Positions 7,598 to 17,352 of a stretch of 64,000 nucleotides of DNA are shown one piece after another; position 1 is the stretch's first letter; every line of letters starts with the position of its first letter. The notes below the pieces were generated by a model, which saw only the letters and a program-made list of their open reading frames with translations, had not been told where the DNA came from and did not search any database. Both the position numbers and the translations under genes were made by a program. The DNA is from Lewinella sp. IMCC34183 (GTDB lineage Bacteria > Bacteroidota > Bacteroidia > Chitinophagales > Saprospiraceae), in contig NZ_QMEM01000006.1 in the NCBI RefSeq assembly GCF_003390915.1, positions 124,001 to 188,000 on the forward strand, read 5' to 3'.

Positions 7598-9886
7598 TTA
7601 CCCCCTGGCCCGCTCCGCCCGGAACCATACTCCGAGGCCCGCGCCGTACTCGTCGGTAACCACGCGGTGGAAGTCCCCGTCCTGTGGCCGCTGCACCCGC
7701 GTCCCCGCCCGCTTGGCGATCGTGACCAGCAGTTCCTGATCACCGTGTACGCGCCGGAACGAGAGCTCGGCATCGCCGTGCGCCAGGGGCTCATAGGTAG
7801 CCGTCCGGAAGAACTCGGCGTGTTCGCGCCGCAGTTGCAGCAGCGTGCGCAGCAGGTGGGCCTTCTGGGCCGGAGCGTACTTGTCGCGCGGCTCGTCGTC
7901 CAGCCACCGCTGCCGCTTCACGTAGTCCACGTAGCGGCGGTTATCGGGATCCACGAAGCTGAGGTCCCAGCTTTCCGTCCCCTGGTAGATGTCGGGGTTG
8001 CCGGGGACGGTACACTTCAGGATCACCTGTGCGAGGCTGTTGTGGCGGGTCTGCGGCCAGATGGTCCGCAGCAGGTTCTCGAGGTGCGACCGCAACTCGG
8101 CGTGGTCCAGCACCCGGTCGGCCAGGTGGATAAGCAGGTCTTCGTAGACCGCGTTGGGCGACGCCCAGTCGCTCATCTCCTTGCCCTCGCGGATGGCCTT
8201 CTCCAGGTAGTTGTGGATGCGCTCGCGCAGGTTGGCCTCTTCGGGCGACTTGTGGAGGGGGAAGCCCGCCACGAGACTCTGCAACACCAGGTAAAGACCA
8301 CGGGGCCGTACCTCGCCGATGTCCAGTGTAGCTTGGGCAAACTCCACGAAGGACCGCCACTCGCCCGGGAAGAAGGTCAGCGCCTGCAGGAACGCGCGGC
8401 CGTCCTCTCCGCGCTTCGTATCGTGGGTGGCGGTGGCATTCATCGTAGTGGTGGACCGCTCCTGTATGAACTGGTGGAAGGCGCGGGCCGACAGGCGGTC
8501 ACCGGGGTCGGCGGAACTGCCCACCTCGTTGAGGTGCGCCTGCCGCCAGAACTGGTAGAAGGTGGTATCCTCTACCCCCTTGGCCATCAGCGGGCCGCTG
8601 AGCTGCTGGGTGCGCTGCAGGTACTCCAGGCTGTCGCCCGTGAATTCCTGGTGGGCGAGCCAGTTGACCCAGGCCAGCACGCGGCGGCCGTGGTCGGGGG
8701 CGTACTCGCTTACCGCGGTTGCGGCCTCCAGACACAGGGCTACTTCGTGGTCGGTCAGCCGCCCGCCCGCCGGGTAGATGCGGTAGACCGGGAAGGCCGC
8801 CAGCCAGTGGGCCAGCGTGGCCCGGAAGTCTTCGCGCAGCTCATCGGTAAGCAGCGGATCCCAGCGCCGGACGAGGTTGTCCAGCTCACCACTGAAGTGC
8901 TCCTCCACCAGCATCAGCTTGTTACGGAATACCAGCGCGGGATAGTCGGGCAGCGGTTCCTGCGTCAGTTCTTCGTAAAGGTCGCTGAAGCTGCTGCCCG
9001 TTTCGTCGTTGGTGAGCAGGCGATTCACCGCAGCCAGGAAGTCGTAGCCGGTGGTCCCCTCCACGGGCCAGTCGGCGGGCAATTGCTCGCCCGGCTCGAG
9101 GATCTTCTCGACGTACAACCCTATTTCGGGCCCGACCGAGGCCCGCAGCCGCTGCAGGTAGGTCGTGGGGTCGAGCAGGCCGTCCACGTGGTCCACCCGC
9201 AGGTGCTGGATGTAGCCGGCCCGTACGTCCGCGAAGGTGCGGGCATGCAGGTCGTCGTACACCTGCTGGTCTTCCGTTTTCATGCCGATGAGCTGGTTGA
9301 CGGTGAAGAAGCGTCGGTAGTTGATGTAGTCGTTCACCCGCTGCCAGTGCACGGGCTGTACCGGCAGCTCCCCGTCGGGCGCGGCGTCGCGGTCGGCGTC
9401 CGGCCCTTCCCAGTAGTCATCGTAGACCTGTACGCCGTCGCGGTAGTAGCGCAGCTGGCCGTCGGCTTCGGCGGTTTCGGCCTTGGCGCCCAGCACGGGC
9501 AGCATCATCCGGCCCGGCAGCGCGGGGTGCTCCCAGTCGATGTCGAAGTGTCCGGCGTATTTGCCGTCGGGTCCGTCGGCGACCACGGTTTTGAACCACG
9601 CGTTCTGGCTCACCAGGGCGGTATGGTTGGGCACGATGTCCTGCATGTAGTCCATGCCGCGGCGGCGCAGTTCCGCGTGCAGTTGCTGCCACTCTTCCTC
9701 GGTCGTCACCTCCGGGTTCAGTTCCGCGGGGTTGGTGACGTCGTAGCCGTGGGTACTGCCGGGGGTAGCCGTCAGGATGGGGCTGCCGTAGATGGTGGTG
9801 ATGCCCAGTTCCTGCAGGTAGTCGAGAATGGCAATAAGGTCGGTCACGCGAAACTCGGCGTGGAATTGGATGCGGTAAGTGTTCAT
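7598..9886 (-). CDS. treY: Malto-oligosyltrehalose synthase TreY
   Basis: A protein of 762 residues. It opens with YRIQFHAEFRVTDLIAILDY and has family motifs GSTHGYDVTNPAELNPE, DIVPNHTALVSQNAWF, LRVDHVDGLLDPTTYLQRL with the catalytic aspartate, YVEKILEPGE with the catalytic acid, and ATHDTKRGED. TreY is a GH13 enzyme that isomerises the reducing-end alpha-1,4 bond of a maltodextrin to alpha,alpha-1,1, giving maltooligosyl trehalose. Its partner treZ lies nine bases upstream in the same operon, so together they make trehalose from glycogen or maltodextrin. Length is typical for the family. The 1,027-codon frame on the opposite strand is a GC-driven shadow. Confidence 0.97.
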   Translation of the reverse strand: MNTYRIQFHAEFRVTDLIAILDYLQELGITTIYGSPILTATPGSTHGYDVTNPAELNPEVTTEEEWQQLHAELRRRGMDYMQDIVPNHTALVSQNAWFKTVVADGPDGKYAGHFDIDWEHPALPGRMMLPVLGAKAETAEADGQLRYYRDGVQVYDDYWEGPDADRDAAPDGELPVQPVHWQRVNDYINYRRFFTVNQLIGMKTEDQQVYDDLHARTFADVRAGYIQHLRVDHVDGLLDPTTYLQRLRASVGPEIGLYVEKILEPGEQLPADWPVEGTTGYDFLAAVNRLLTNDETGSSFSDLYEELTQEPLPDYPALVFRNKLMLVEEHFSGELDNLVRRWDPLLTDELREDFRATLAHWLAAFPVYRIYPAGGRLTDHEVALCLEAATAVSEYAPDHGRRVLAWVNWLAHQEFTGDSLEYLQRTQQLSGPLMAKGVEDTTFYQFWRQAHLNEVGSSADPGDRLSARAFHQFIQERSTTTMNATATHDTKRGEDGRAFLQALTFFPGEWRSFVEFAQATLDIGEVRPRGLYLVLQSLVAGFPLHKSPEEANLRERIHNYLEKAIREGKEMSDWASPNAVYEDLLIHLADRVLDHAELRSHLENLLRTIWPQTRHNSLAQVILKCTVPGNPDIYQGTESWDLSFVDPDNRRYVDYVKRQRWLDDEPRDKYAPAQKAHLLRTLLQLRREHAEFFRTATYEPLAHGDAELSFRRVHGDQELLVTIAKRAGTRVQRPQDGDFHRVVTDEYGAGLGVWFRAERARG

Positions 9887-9895
9887 GGCAGGGAA

Positions 9896-11665
9896 TCAGG
9901 CAAGGGCCGCAAAGCCCCAGGCGGGGAGGTGCAGGCGGTTGTTTTCAAGAGTGGCACCGTTCGAGGCGAGCAGGAGCCGGTCGCTGTCGACGTCGATGGT
10001 AAGGGCTTCGTCGCCGTAGTTGCCGCAGGCGGTGTGGTTGCCCGCGACGTTCCAGGTGATGAGGGTACCGGCCCGGTCTACTGATACGTCCTCAAAGCTG
10101 ATGCCCTTCGGGGCGGCGGCGCGCAGGTGCAGGGCCGCCCGGTAGAAGTCGGCGATGCGGGCATCCGGGTCCCAACTCAGTTTGGCGGACCGGAAGGTTT
10201 CCTCCGCCTGCGGGTCGGGTACGTGGTGGCCGTCCTTCTGAAAGGCCGCAAATTCCTTCGCACGACCCTCGCGTACCGCCTTGATCAGCCAGTCGTCGCC
10301 GTGGTGCACGAAGTAGGGAAAGCGACGCTGCTCGCCGTACTCCTCCCCCATGAAAATCAGCGGGGTAAAGGGCGACAACAGGTAGGTGCCCGCGCCGAGA
10401 AGGTACTTATCGACGCCGACGTCCTCCAGGAGCCGGTCACCCTCCATGCGGTTGCCCACCTGGTCGTGGTTCTGCAGGAAGACGACCAGCTGTGCGGGCG
10501 TCACGTCGGCGGGGGGCGGAGCGCCGAAGTTGCGCTGCCGGTGGGGGGAGTACTGCCCGGTATACACGTAGCCGTCGCGCAAGGCCTTGGCGAGCTGCTC
10601 GACGCGGCCGAAGTCTTCGTAGTACCCGTTGGTCTCACCGGTCAGGATACCGTGCAGGGCGTGGTGGAACTCGTCGACCCACTGGCCGCTCATACCGTAC
10701 CCGCCCCGCTCGCGGCTGCGGAGGTAACGCGGCGCGTTGAGGTCACACTCGGCGATCAGGATGAGCTCGCGCCCCTGCTCCTCCCCCACCCGGTCGGCGA
10801 GGGCCGACACCTCTTCCAGGAAGTGGGTGGCGGAGTAGTCCTTGATGGCGTGTACCGCGTCGATCCGCAGGCCGTCCGCTCCGTACTCCTCCAGCCACAT
10901 GCGCACGTTCTCCAGCCAGTAATTGCGCACGCCATCAGCCTGGGCGTCGTCGAAGTTGATGGCCGCCCCCCAGGGGGTATGGTGCTTTTCGGTAAAGACG
11001 GGGAAGAACTTGGGCAGGTAGTTCCCTTCGGGACCGAGGTGATTGTAGACCACATCGACCAGCACGGCGATGCCCCGCGCGTGGGCGGCGTCCAGGAACG
11101 CCCGGAAATCCTCCGGTCGGCCGTAGGCACGAAACAGCGAAAAGGGCAGTACGCCGTCGTATCCCCAGTTCCGGTCCCCCGGCGTCTGGTTCAGCGGCAT
11201 CAGCTCCAGGGTATTGACCCCCAGGTCGCGCAGGTAGTCGAGCCGGTCGATAGCGGCGCGCAGGGTACCGGCCACGGTGAAGGTGCCTACGTGAAGCTCG
11301 TAGATGACGGCCCGTTCCAGGCCGTGACCGGCCCAGTCGGAGGAGACCGGGGCCTCCAGGTCAATCACCTCACTTTTGCCGTGGACACCGTCGGGCTGGT
11401 AGCGGCTGGCGGGATCGGGATAAAGCTTGTCCTGCTTGCCGTTGCGGTAAAATCCATAGCGCGTACCGGCGGGAGCGCGCACCGGCTCTGAGAGCAGGTA
11501 GCCGTCGCCCTCGGGCTGCATAGCAATCAGTCGACGGTTCTGTCCGTCGAAGACGGCCAGGTCGACGCGGCGCGGCAGGGGGGCCCACAGGCGGAAGCGC
11601 CGGCGGCCGTCGGGTCCCGCGGGCAGCGGCCCGAGGGGGAGATAAGCAAACGTATGGTCGGTCAT
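9896..11665 (-). CDS. treZ: Malto-oligosyltrehalose trehalohydrolase TreZ
   Basis: A protein of 589 residues. An N-terminal CBM48-like beta-sandwich (RRFRLWAPLPRRVDLAVFDG) precedes a GH13 barrel with VIYELHVGTFTVAGT, VDVVYNHLGPEGNYL, DGLRIDAVHAI (nucleophile), LIAECDLNAPR (acid/base) and FLQNHDQVGNR. It hydrolyses the alpha-1,4 bond next to the trehalose end made by TreY, releasing trehalose. The ATG at 11663-11665 begins one base after the stop of the oxidoreductase gene; the longer frame upstream is an overlap artefact. Trehalose is commonly an osmolyte and desiccation protectant, which would suit a marine or halotolerant lifestyle (inference). Confidence 0.97.
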   Translation of the reverse strand: MTDHTFAYLPLGPLPAGPDGRRRFRLWAPLPRRVDLAVFDGQNRRLIAMQPEGDGYLLSEPVRAPAGTRYGFYRNGKQDKLYPDPASRYQPDGVHGKSEVIDLEAPVSSDWAGHGLERAVIYELHVGTFTVAGTLRAAIDRLDYLRDLGVNTLELMPLNQTPGDRNWGYDGVLPFSLFRAYGRPEDFRAFLDAAHARGIAVLVDVVYNHLGPEGNYLPKFFPVFTEKHHTPWGAAINFDDAQADGVRNYWLENVRMWLEEYGADGLRIDAVHAIKDYSATHFLEEVSALADRVGEEQGRELILIAECDLNAPRYLRSRERGGYGMSGQWVDEFHHALHGILTGETNGYYEDFGRVEQLAKALRDGYVYTGQYSPHRQRNFGAPPPADVTPAQLVVFLQNHDQVGNRMEGDRLLEDVGVDKYLLGAGTYLLSPFTPLIFMGEEYGEQRRFPYFVHHGDDWLIKAVREGRAKEFAAFQKDGHHVPDPQAEETFRSAKLSWDPDARIADFYRAALHLRAAAPKGISFEDVSVDRAGTLITWNVAGNHTACGNYGDEALTIDVDSDRLLLASNGATLENNRLHLPAWGFAALA

Positions 11666-11666
11666 G

Positions 11667-13112
11667 TTAGCGGTTTTGCAGGCGGTAGGCGAACTGTAGG
11701 GCCCGTTTGGCCAGGTCGGACAGGAGCCGCCGCTGCGCCCGGTCGCGGGCTGGTTTCTGATTGATCCGGCTGCCCACCGGGTACGCATAAATTTTATTGG
11801 TCAGGGTGTCGTAGCCGTGGTCAAGCTGGTGCAGCAGGAGAAGTTCCTGAACCATCTCGCCGGCGCCGGGGGCGACCATCGTCCCCCCCAGGACCTTGCT
11901 GCCCCCGAAGGCGCTCTTGGAAAGGTACAGGATAAGGACGCCTTCGCGGTAGTCGGCGGCTACCGCCCGATCGTCGTGGGCGAAAGACTGCTCTACGGTT
12001 TCGTAGTCCGTCCCGCGTGCTTCCAGCTGCTCCGGCGTGAGGCCGAAGGTGGCTACTTCGGGGTCGGTAAAGGTCACCCAACTGAAGTTAGTCAGCTTGT
12101 GCTTGCGGTCGACTGGACTGAGCAGGTTGGTCCACAGGTCGGTATTATGCTTCTCCGCGCCGTGGCTGAACATCTCGTGGCCGTAGGCATCCCCGACGGT
12201 GTAGATGCTCTTGTTGGTGGTGCGGTAGTAGGCGTCGGTAACGATGCGGCCGTCCTTGGTATGGACGCCGGCCAGTTCGAGGCCCAACCCGGCGGTACGC
12301 ACTTCCCGGCCGATGGCCACCACTACGTGGCTGAACGCCTGATCCCCTTCGGGCAGTCCGTCGTGGGAGAGCTCGGCGGTATGGGCGTCCCGGAAGCGCC
12401 TGATCTCGGTCTGGTACCGGATCGTGACGCCCTCGGATTCCAGCTTGTCGGCCAGCACCCGGGCGGCGGCAGCGGGGTCTTTTTCCAGGAGTCGCTCCCC
12501 GCGGGTGATCAGCGTAACGGTGCTGCCCAGCCGCGCAAAGGCCTGGGCCATTTCGCAGGAGTTGGGGCCGCCGCCCACGATCAGCAGCTGGTCGGGGAGG
12601 GTGTCGAGCTCGGAAAAGACGGATTCGTTATCGTACTGCTTGACGCGGTCGGCCCCGGGGACTTTCAGGTGGCGGGGGCGCGAGCCGGTAGCCAGGACGA
12701 TGCGCGGGGCCGTTAGTTTGCGGTAGCCGACCGTCACTTCGCGGCGGCCCGTGAGCATGGCTTCCCCTACGATGCACTCCAGCCCGTACTCCCGGCGCAG
12801 GTGTTCGGGAGACTCCTGCCGGCGGATGATATCCTGCCGTTCGTGGATCCAGTCCATCACTTTGGCAAAATCGGCCTTGCCGCTCGTTTCAAGCCCGAAG
12901 CGCGTTGCTTCCCGTGCCCCGGCAAACTGGGCGGCCACGTGCAGCAGCGCCTTGCTGGGCACACAACCGTAGTTGAGGCATTCGCCCCCGTAGTCGTGCA
13001 CGGTCTTATCGATCAGCGCGACGTTCAGGCCGATCGCTCCACCGAAGCCGGCGGCACCGAGCCCGCCCGACCCGGCACCGATGACTATAAGATCGTGGGT
13101 GTATTTCGCCAT
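11667..13112 (-). CDS. FAD-dependent pyridine nucleotide-disulphide oxidoreductase (mercuric reductase/Lpd-like)
   Basis: A protein of 481 residues with the class I fold: FAD motif LIVIGAGSGGLGAA, redox-active pair in GGECLNYGCVPSK (Cys45 and Cys50), a second dinucleotide motif LLIVGGGPNSCEMA, SIYTVGDAYG for flavin binding, and a dimerisation domain. The usual C-terminal catalytic His-Glu pair (HPxxxE) is not seen; the equivalent region reads IYAYPVGSRINQ. It is therefore not an ordinary lipoamide dehydrogenase or glutathione reductase, and its acceptor is unknown. The ATG at 13110-13112 (MAKYTHD) is preferred to a GTG two codons earlier. It is the first gene of the treZ-treY transcription unit, with a one-base gap to treZ. 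Confidence 0.85.
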   Translation of the reverse strand: MAKYTHDLIVIGAGSGGLGAAGFGGAIGLNVALIDKTVHDYGGECLNYGCVPSKALLHVAAQFAGAREATRFGLETSGKADFAKVMDWIHERQDIIRRQESPEHLRREYGLECIVGEAMLTGRREVTVGYRKLTAPRIVLATGSRPRHLKVPGADRVKQYDNESVFSELDTLPDQLLIVGGGPNSCEMAQAFARLGSTVTLITRGERLLEKDPAAAARVLADKLESEGVTIRYQTEIRRFRDAHTAELSHDGLPEGDQAFSHVVVAIGREVRTAGLGLELAGVHTKDGRIVTDAYYRTTNKSIYTVGDAYGHEMFSHGAEKHNTDLWTNLLSPVDRKHKLTNFSWVTFTDPEVATFGLTPEQLEARGTDYETVEQSFAHDDRAVAADYREGVLILYLSKSAFGGSKVLGGTMVAPGAGEMVQELLLLHQLDHGYDTLTNKIYAYPVGSRINQKPARDRAQRRLLSDLAKRALQFAYRLQNR

Positions 13113-13207
13113 ACCCACCTAAGCGGGGAGCCCGCGAAATGTTCGGGCGCATCCCGCCTACCGGTGGTTGGTCTGCCCGCGGCCGGGACCGCCTTGCCCT
13201 TCCGGGG

Positions 13208-15874
13208 CTAGTCCGGCGGGGTATCCAGCACTTCCTTCAGCTCCTGCAACTTCATCATGCACTCGATCGGCGTCATGTTGTTTATGCGCACGTTCTCGAG
13301 CAACTCGCGCAGGCGGCCGGCGGTGGGGTCGGCGGTTTCGAATATACTCAGCTGCAGGGCCTCGGCGCTCAGGGTGCCGGGAGCGACGCGGGGAGCGGAC
13401 GGCGTGGCGGCCGCGGATTCGTCGCGATCGTACACTTCCTCGGTGATGTGCTGCTGCTCGAGTTGCTTGAGGATGTTGCCGGCCCGGGCCACGATACTGT
13501 CCGGCATGCCCGCCATACGGGCTACGTGAATTCCGAAGCTGTGCTGGCTGCCGCCGGCCACCAGCTTGCGCAGGAAGATGATCCGGTTGCCGTGCTCCTT
13601 GATGGCGATCGAGTAATTGTGGATGCGCGGCAGGCTGCCGGCCAGCTCGTTGAGCTCGTGGTAGTGGGTCGCGAATAGGACCTTCGGCCGGGCCCGCTCG
13701 TTATTGTGCAGGTACTCGGCGATGGCCCAGGCGATGGAGATCCCGTCGAAGGTGGACGTCCCCCGCCCGATCTCGTCGAGCAGGATGAGGCTGCGGTCCG
13801 TGATGTTATTCATGATGGACGCCGTCTCGTTCATCTCCACCATGAAGGTGGATTCCCCGCTGCTGATGTTGTCGCTGGCCCCCACCCGGGTAAATACCCG
13901 GTCCACTATGCCCAGGCGGGCGGAGGATGCCGGCACGAAACTTCCCATTTGCGCGAGCAGGCTGATCAGGGCGGTCTGCCGGAGTAGGGCCGACTTACCC
14001 GCCATGTTGGGGCCGGTGATCATGATGATCTGCTGGTCGTCCGGGTCGAGGCGCACGTCGTTGGGTACGTACTGCTCCCCTACCTGCAGCTGCCGCTCGA
14101 TGACGGGGTGGCGCCCCTGCCCGATCTCGATGTCGCGGCTGTCGTTCATTTCCGGTTCGACGTAGCGGTCGCGGTTGGCCACCTTCGCGAAGCCAAGCAG
14201 GCAATCGACGCGGGCCAGCAGGCCGGCGTTGCGCTGCACGGGGCCGATGTAGTCCTGCAACCAGGCGACCAGTTCCTGGTAGAGCTCCTCCTCCCGCAAC
14301 AGAATCTTGTCTTCGGCGTGGAGGATCTTGTCCTCCAGGACCTTGAGTTCCTCGGTGATGTATCGCTCGGCGTTGGTGAGGGTTTGTTTGCGGGTCCACT
14401 CGGGTGGTACGACCTTCTTGTACTTGTTGGTGACTTCCAGGTAGTACCCGAAGACGTTGTTGAAACCGATCTTCAGGCTGGAGATACCGGTACGCTCCGC
14501 TTCCCGCTGCTGGATGGCGGCCAGCCGCCCCTTACCGTTGCGGGTGATGTCGCGCAGCTCATCGAGCTCGGCATCGAAGCCGTCCGCGATGACGCCCCCC
14601 TTGGCCAGGTTGACGGCGGGCTCCTCGCGGATCTGCCGGTCGATGTGGGCGCAGACGTCGGGCAGGGGATCCAGGTGTTTGCCCAGGTTGGCCAGCACCT
14701 CGCTGCCGGATTCGGTGAGTAGTGTACGTATCGGGCCCATGGCACAGAGCGCCCGGCTGAGGGCGCGGATCTCGCGGGGATTCACCTTACCCAGCGGCAC
14801 CTTTGAGATGAGGCGTTCTACGTCGCCGATCTCCTTGAGGCTCGCGTCCAGGTCCTGCAGCAGGGGAGGCGCCTGCACGAAGGTGCGTACGGCCTCGTGG
14901 CGCTCCCGGATGGCCTTCAGGTCGCGCAGCGGCAACACGACCCACTTGCGCAGCAGGCGACCGCCCATCGGCGTGACGGTGCGGTCGATCACGTCGACGA
15001 GGGACACCCCGTGGTCGTGCGGGCTGTAGATCAGCTCAAGGTTGCGGATGGTGAAGCGGTCGAGCCACACGTAGCGGTCGTTGGCCAGCCGGCTGATGCG
15101 CGTGATGTGCCGCAGGTTGCGGTTTTCGGTGGTCTCCAGGTAGTGCAGGGCGGCACCGGCGGCGATCTTGGCCTGCTCGAGCTCCTCTACGCCGAAGCCC
15201 TTCAGGCTGGCGGCCTTGAATTGCTTGAGCAGCTTTTCCGTGGTGTAGTCGGCGGTAAAGACCCACTCGTCCTGGGGCGAGAGGTAGAAGCGGTCGCCGA
15301 AGGCCCGCTCGAAGTCCTGCTTGCGGTCCTTGCTGAGGATCACCTCCTTGGGCTGAAAGCTTTGCAGCAGCTTGTCCAGGTAGGCTTCATCGCCCTCGGC
15401 CACCAGAAATTCGCCGGTACTCAGGTCAAGCAGACTCAGGCCGCAGGCCGCCTTCCGCCCCCGTCCGAAGGTTACGCTGGCCAGGAAATTGTTGGCCTTG
15501 TGCTCCAGCAGCTGGTCGTCGACGGCCAGGCCCGGCGTGACGATCTCCGTGACGCCGCGCTTGACGATCTTCTTCTCCTTGGAGGGCTTTTCCAGCTGCT
15601 CGCAGATAGCCACCCGGTACCCCGCACGGACCAGTCGCGGCAGGTACATATCCACGCTGTGGTAGGGAAAACCCGCCAGTTCCACGTCGCTGCCGCCGTT
15701 ATTCCGGCTGGTCAGGGTGATGCCCAGGACCTGGGCGGCCTTGACGGCATCCTCGCCGAACGTCTCATAGAAATCGCCCACCCGGAACAGGAGAAGGGCC
15801 TCGGGGTGCTTGGCCTTCACCTTGTTGTACTGCGCCATGAGGGGCGTCACTTTCTTTGATTTGCTCTTGGCCAC
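13208..15874 (-). CDS. mutS: DNA mismatch repair protein MutS
   Basis: A protein of 888 residues with full MutS architecture: the mismatch-reading domain with the Phe-x-Glu motif in LLFRVGDFYETFGEDA, the connector and lever/clamp regions, then the ATPase with Walker A ITGPNMAGKSALLRQ, ESTFMVEMNETASIM, Walker B LILLDEIGRGTSTFDG and FATHYHEL. The C-terminal helix-turn-helix (NMTPIECMMKLQELK) is present. MutS recognises mispaired bases and recruits MutL. The start is taken as GTG at 15872-15874 because the family begins AKSKKVTPLM; the upstream TTG adds 11 unconserved residues. A -7-like TACCTTCGC lies ~20 bases upstream. Confidence 0.97.
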   Translation of the reverse strand: MAKSKSKKVTPLMAQYNKVKAKHPEALLLFRVGDFYETFGEDAVKAAQVLGITLTSRNNGGSDVELAGFPYHSVDMYLPRLVRAGYRVAICEQLEKPSKEKKIVKRGVTEIVTPGLAVDDQLLEHKANNFLASVTFGRGRKAACGLSLLDLSTGEFLVAEGDEAYLDKLLQSFQPKEVILSKDRKQDFERAFGDRFYLSPQDEWVFTADYTTEKLLKQFKAASLKGFGVEELEQAKIAAGAALHYLETTENRNLRHITRISRLANDRYVWLDRFTIRNLELIYSPHDHGVSLVDVIDRTVTPMGGRLLRKWVVLPLRDLKAIRERHEAVRTFVQAPPLLQDLDASLKEIGDVERLISKVPLGKVNPREIRALSRALCAMGPIRTLLTESGSEVLANLGKHLDPLPDVCAHIDRQIREEPAVNLAKGGVIADGFDAELDELRDITRNGKGRLAAIQQREAERTGISSLKIGFNNVFGYYLEVTNKYKKVVPPEWTRKQTLTNAERYITEELKVLEDKILHAEDKILLREEELYQELVAWLQDYIGPVQRNAGLLARVDCLLGFAKVANRDRYVEPEMNDSRDIEIGQGRHPVIERQLQVGEQYVPNDVRLDPDDQQIIMITGPNMAGKSALLRQTALISLLAQMGSFVPASSARLGIVDRVFTRVGASDNISSGESTFMVEMNETASIMNNITDRSLILLDEIGRGTSTFDGISIAWAIAEYLHNNERARPKVLFATHYHELNELAGSLPRIHNYSIAIKEHGNRIIFLRKLVAGGSQHSFGIHVARMAGMPDSIVARAGNILKQLEQQHITEEVYDRDESAAATPSAPRVAPGTLSAEALQLSIFETADPTAGRLRELLENVRINNMTPIECMMKLQELKEVLDTPPD

Positions 15875-15894
15875 GGGCGGTAGGTTTGCGAAGC

Positions 15895-15903
15895 GCGAAG
15901 GTA
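15895..15903 (-). promoter_or_regulatory. Candidate -7 element for mutS (TACCTTCGC)
   Basis: On the minus strand this reads TACCTTCGC, one mismatch from TAnnTTTG, 20 bases before the GTG start. The same nonamer precedes gpmI at 49538-49546. Confidence 0.4.
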
Positions 15904-15931
15904 ACAAAGGATCGGGGAGGCCCCGGCCCCC

Positions 15932-17275
15932 CTACCCCGCCTGCCGGTATACCTGGGCTTCCTCATTGAGGGTCAGGCGGGGCGCATCGTCGGCGTCCGT
16001 TCGGTTGAGCAGGGCGCAGCCTACGCTGCACGACGTACACCGGCTGGCGTCGCAGTAGGCGGCCTTCAGTTCCAGCAGGGCCTGACTCTCCGCCGCGGAG
16101 GCGGCGGCCCAGCCGAGGCTGCGCCAACGCCGGATCACCGAGTTGCTTTCGGCTGGCAGGGATTCCAGCAGGGCCATGGCCCGGTCGCGGTAGCGGTCGT
16201 CCCCCCGAAGTCGGGCATAGGCAACGTAGGCCGGCGACACGGCGTTGATCAGCACGGAACGGATCGCGCTCTCCCCGAATCGCCGGGGACTGCGGTCCGC
16301 AACCGGTCCGAAACGGTAATGGTCGCGCCAGTAGTTGCTCAGGCTGACCTCGAACATGTTGCGCAACTCACGGGCGTCGGCGGCGGCCAGGCACTTGCCG
16401 AAGAGCTGACCGCTGCGGTGCAGCAGGCAGGCGAGCTGCGCGATGCGGACGGTCGGGAAGTTGTTGGGCCGCATCCGGAGAAACCGCCAGGCGGAGGTCG
16501 GTAGCGGACTAAGTCCGTGCTTCACGGCCAGCAGCGCGTATTCCCGCCGGAGCTGCGTCACGTAGGGTGATTCGTCGGCCTCCGGGCCGGGCAGCAGCCC
16601 GGACTGACCGAAGAGCAGGGCCTCCAGCTGCAGCAGGCTGTGCTTGTGCCGCAGCAGCACGCGCAGCGGCAGGGAGCAGGCCAGCATCTCCATCGCTTCC
16701 CCGTTCACCTTGCCGCCCATGGCCCGGGCGAGGGTCCGGTAGAAGGCTTCTTCCCAGTCGCGCCCGCAGGCCTCGACGTGGCCGGCGAAGGTCGACGAGC
16801 GGGCGGAAAGGCGCTCGGCCAGTACCCGCTGCAGCCACAGCGCGCGCAGCGGATCGGGCACCCGCTGCAGTTGCGTCTGGCACGGGACCCAGTAGGCATT
16901 GTGGAGCAGCCGCCAGTAGGTATTGCGCACGCCGGCGGGAATGCGGTGGCGCAGCTCCAGGCACGGAATCCGGCTGCCGTCGCGGCGAAATACCGGGCGA
17001 TCCTCTTCCAGCACGACGTGGAGCACCACGCCATCGTAGGCCGGATCGGAGTCGTGGCCGTGATCGTACCACTCGCTGCTGCGGAGGTGCATCTCCACCT
17101 TGCCGGCCCAGTGCAGTCCATCGATACGCAGCCGCGCGTCGTCGAAATCGGGACCGGCGTTGGTGTTCAGCACGCCGAACTGCTGAATGGTGACGGGTTC
17201 GCCCGTGGTCGTGCGCAGGTCACGCAAATCAAAGCGCGCCAGCCGCCACAGGTAGTGGAGGAAATCTTCTTTCAT
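15932..17275 (-). CDS. DUF2851 family protein
   Basis: A protein of 447 residues of the Bacteroidota/Chlorobi DUF2851 family: KEDFLHYLWRLARFDLRDL at the start, NTNAGPDFDDARLRIDG, WAGKVEMHLRSSEWYDHGH and YDGVVLHVVLEED. The N-terminal third has residues (E, D, H) reminiscent of a nuclease-like core, but no activity is established. The C-terminus carries a cysteine cluster (CDASRCTSCSVGCALL) that could bind metal. The upstream 77 bases (17276-17352) are strikingly AT-rich compared with the rest of the window and probably hold its promoter. Confidence 0.85.
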   Translation of the reverse strand: MKEDFLHYLWRLARFDLRDLRTTTGEPVTIQQFGVLNTNAGPDFDDARLRIDGLHWAGKVEMHLRSSEWYDHGHDSDPAYDGVVLHVVLEEDRPVFRRDGSRIPCLELRHRIPAGVRNTYWRLLHNAYWVPCQTQLQRVPDPLRALWLQRVLAERLSARSSTFAGHVEACGRDWEEAFYRTLARAMGGKVNGEAMEMLACSLPLRVLLRHKHSLLQLEALLFGQSGLLPGPEADESPYVTQLRREYALLAVKHGLSPLPTSAWRFLRMRPNNFPTVRIAQLACLLHRSGQLFGKCLAAADARELRNMFEVSLSNYWRDHYRFGPVADRSPRRFGESAIRSVLINAVSPAYVAYARLRGDDRYRDRAMALLESLPAESNSVIRRWRSLGWAAASAAESQALLELKAAYCDASRCTSCSVGCALLNRTDADDAPRLTLNEEAQVYRQAG

Positions 17276-17352
17276 TTCTCAAAGTGGTATTACGTAAAAC
17301 AATTCTTACGCAATTACGCACCTTTTCAACTAAAAAACAACAATTTGTTTAA

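Noticed and set aside
7001-10084. A 1,027-codon open frame on the plus strand
   Set aside because: It is antisense to treY and the end of treZ, which have complete catalytic motifs. High GC and codon bias keep the complementary frame open; the translation is low-complexity (Val, Gly, Arg, His) with no motif.
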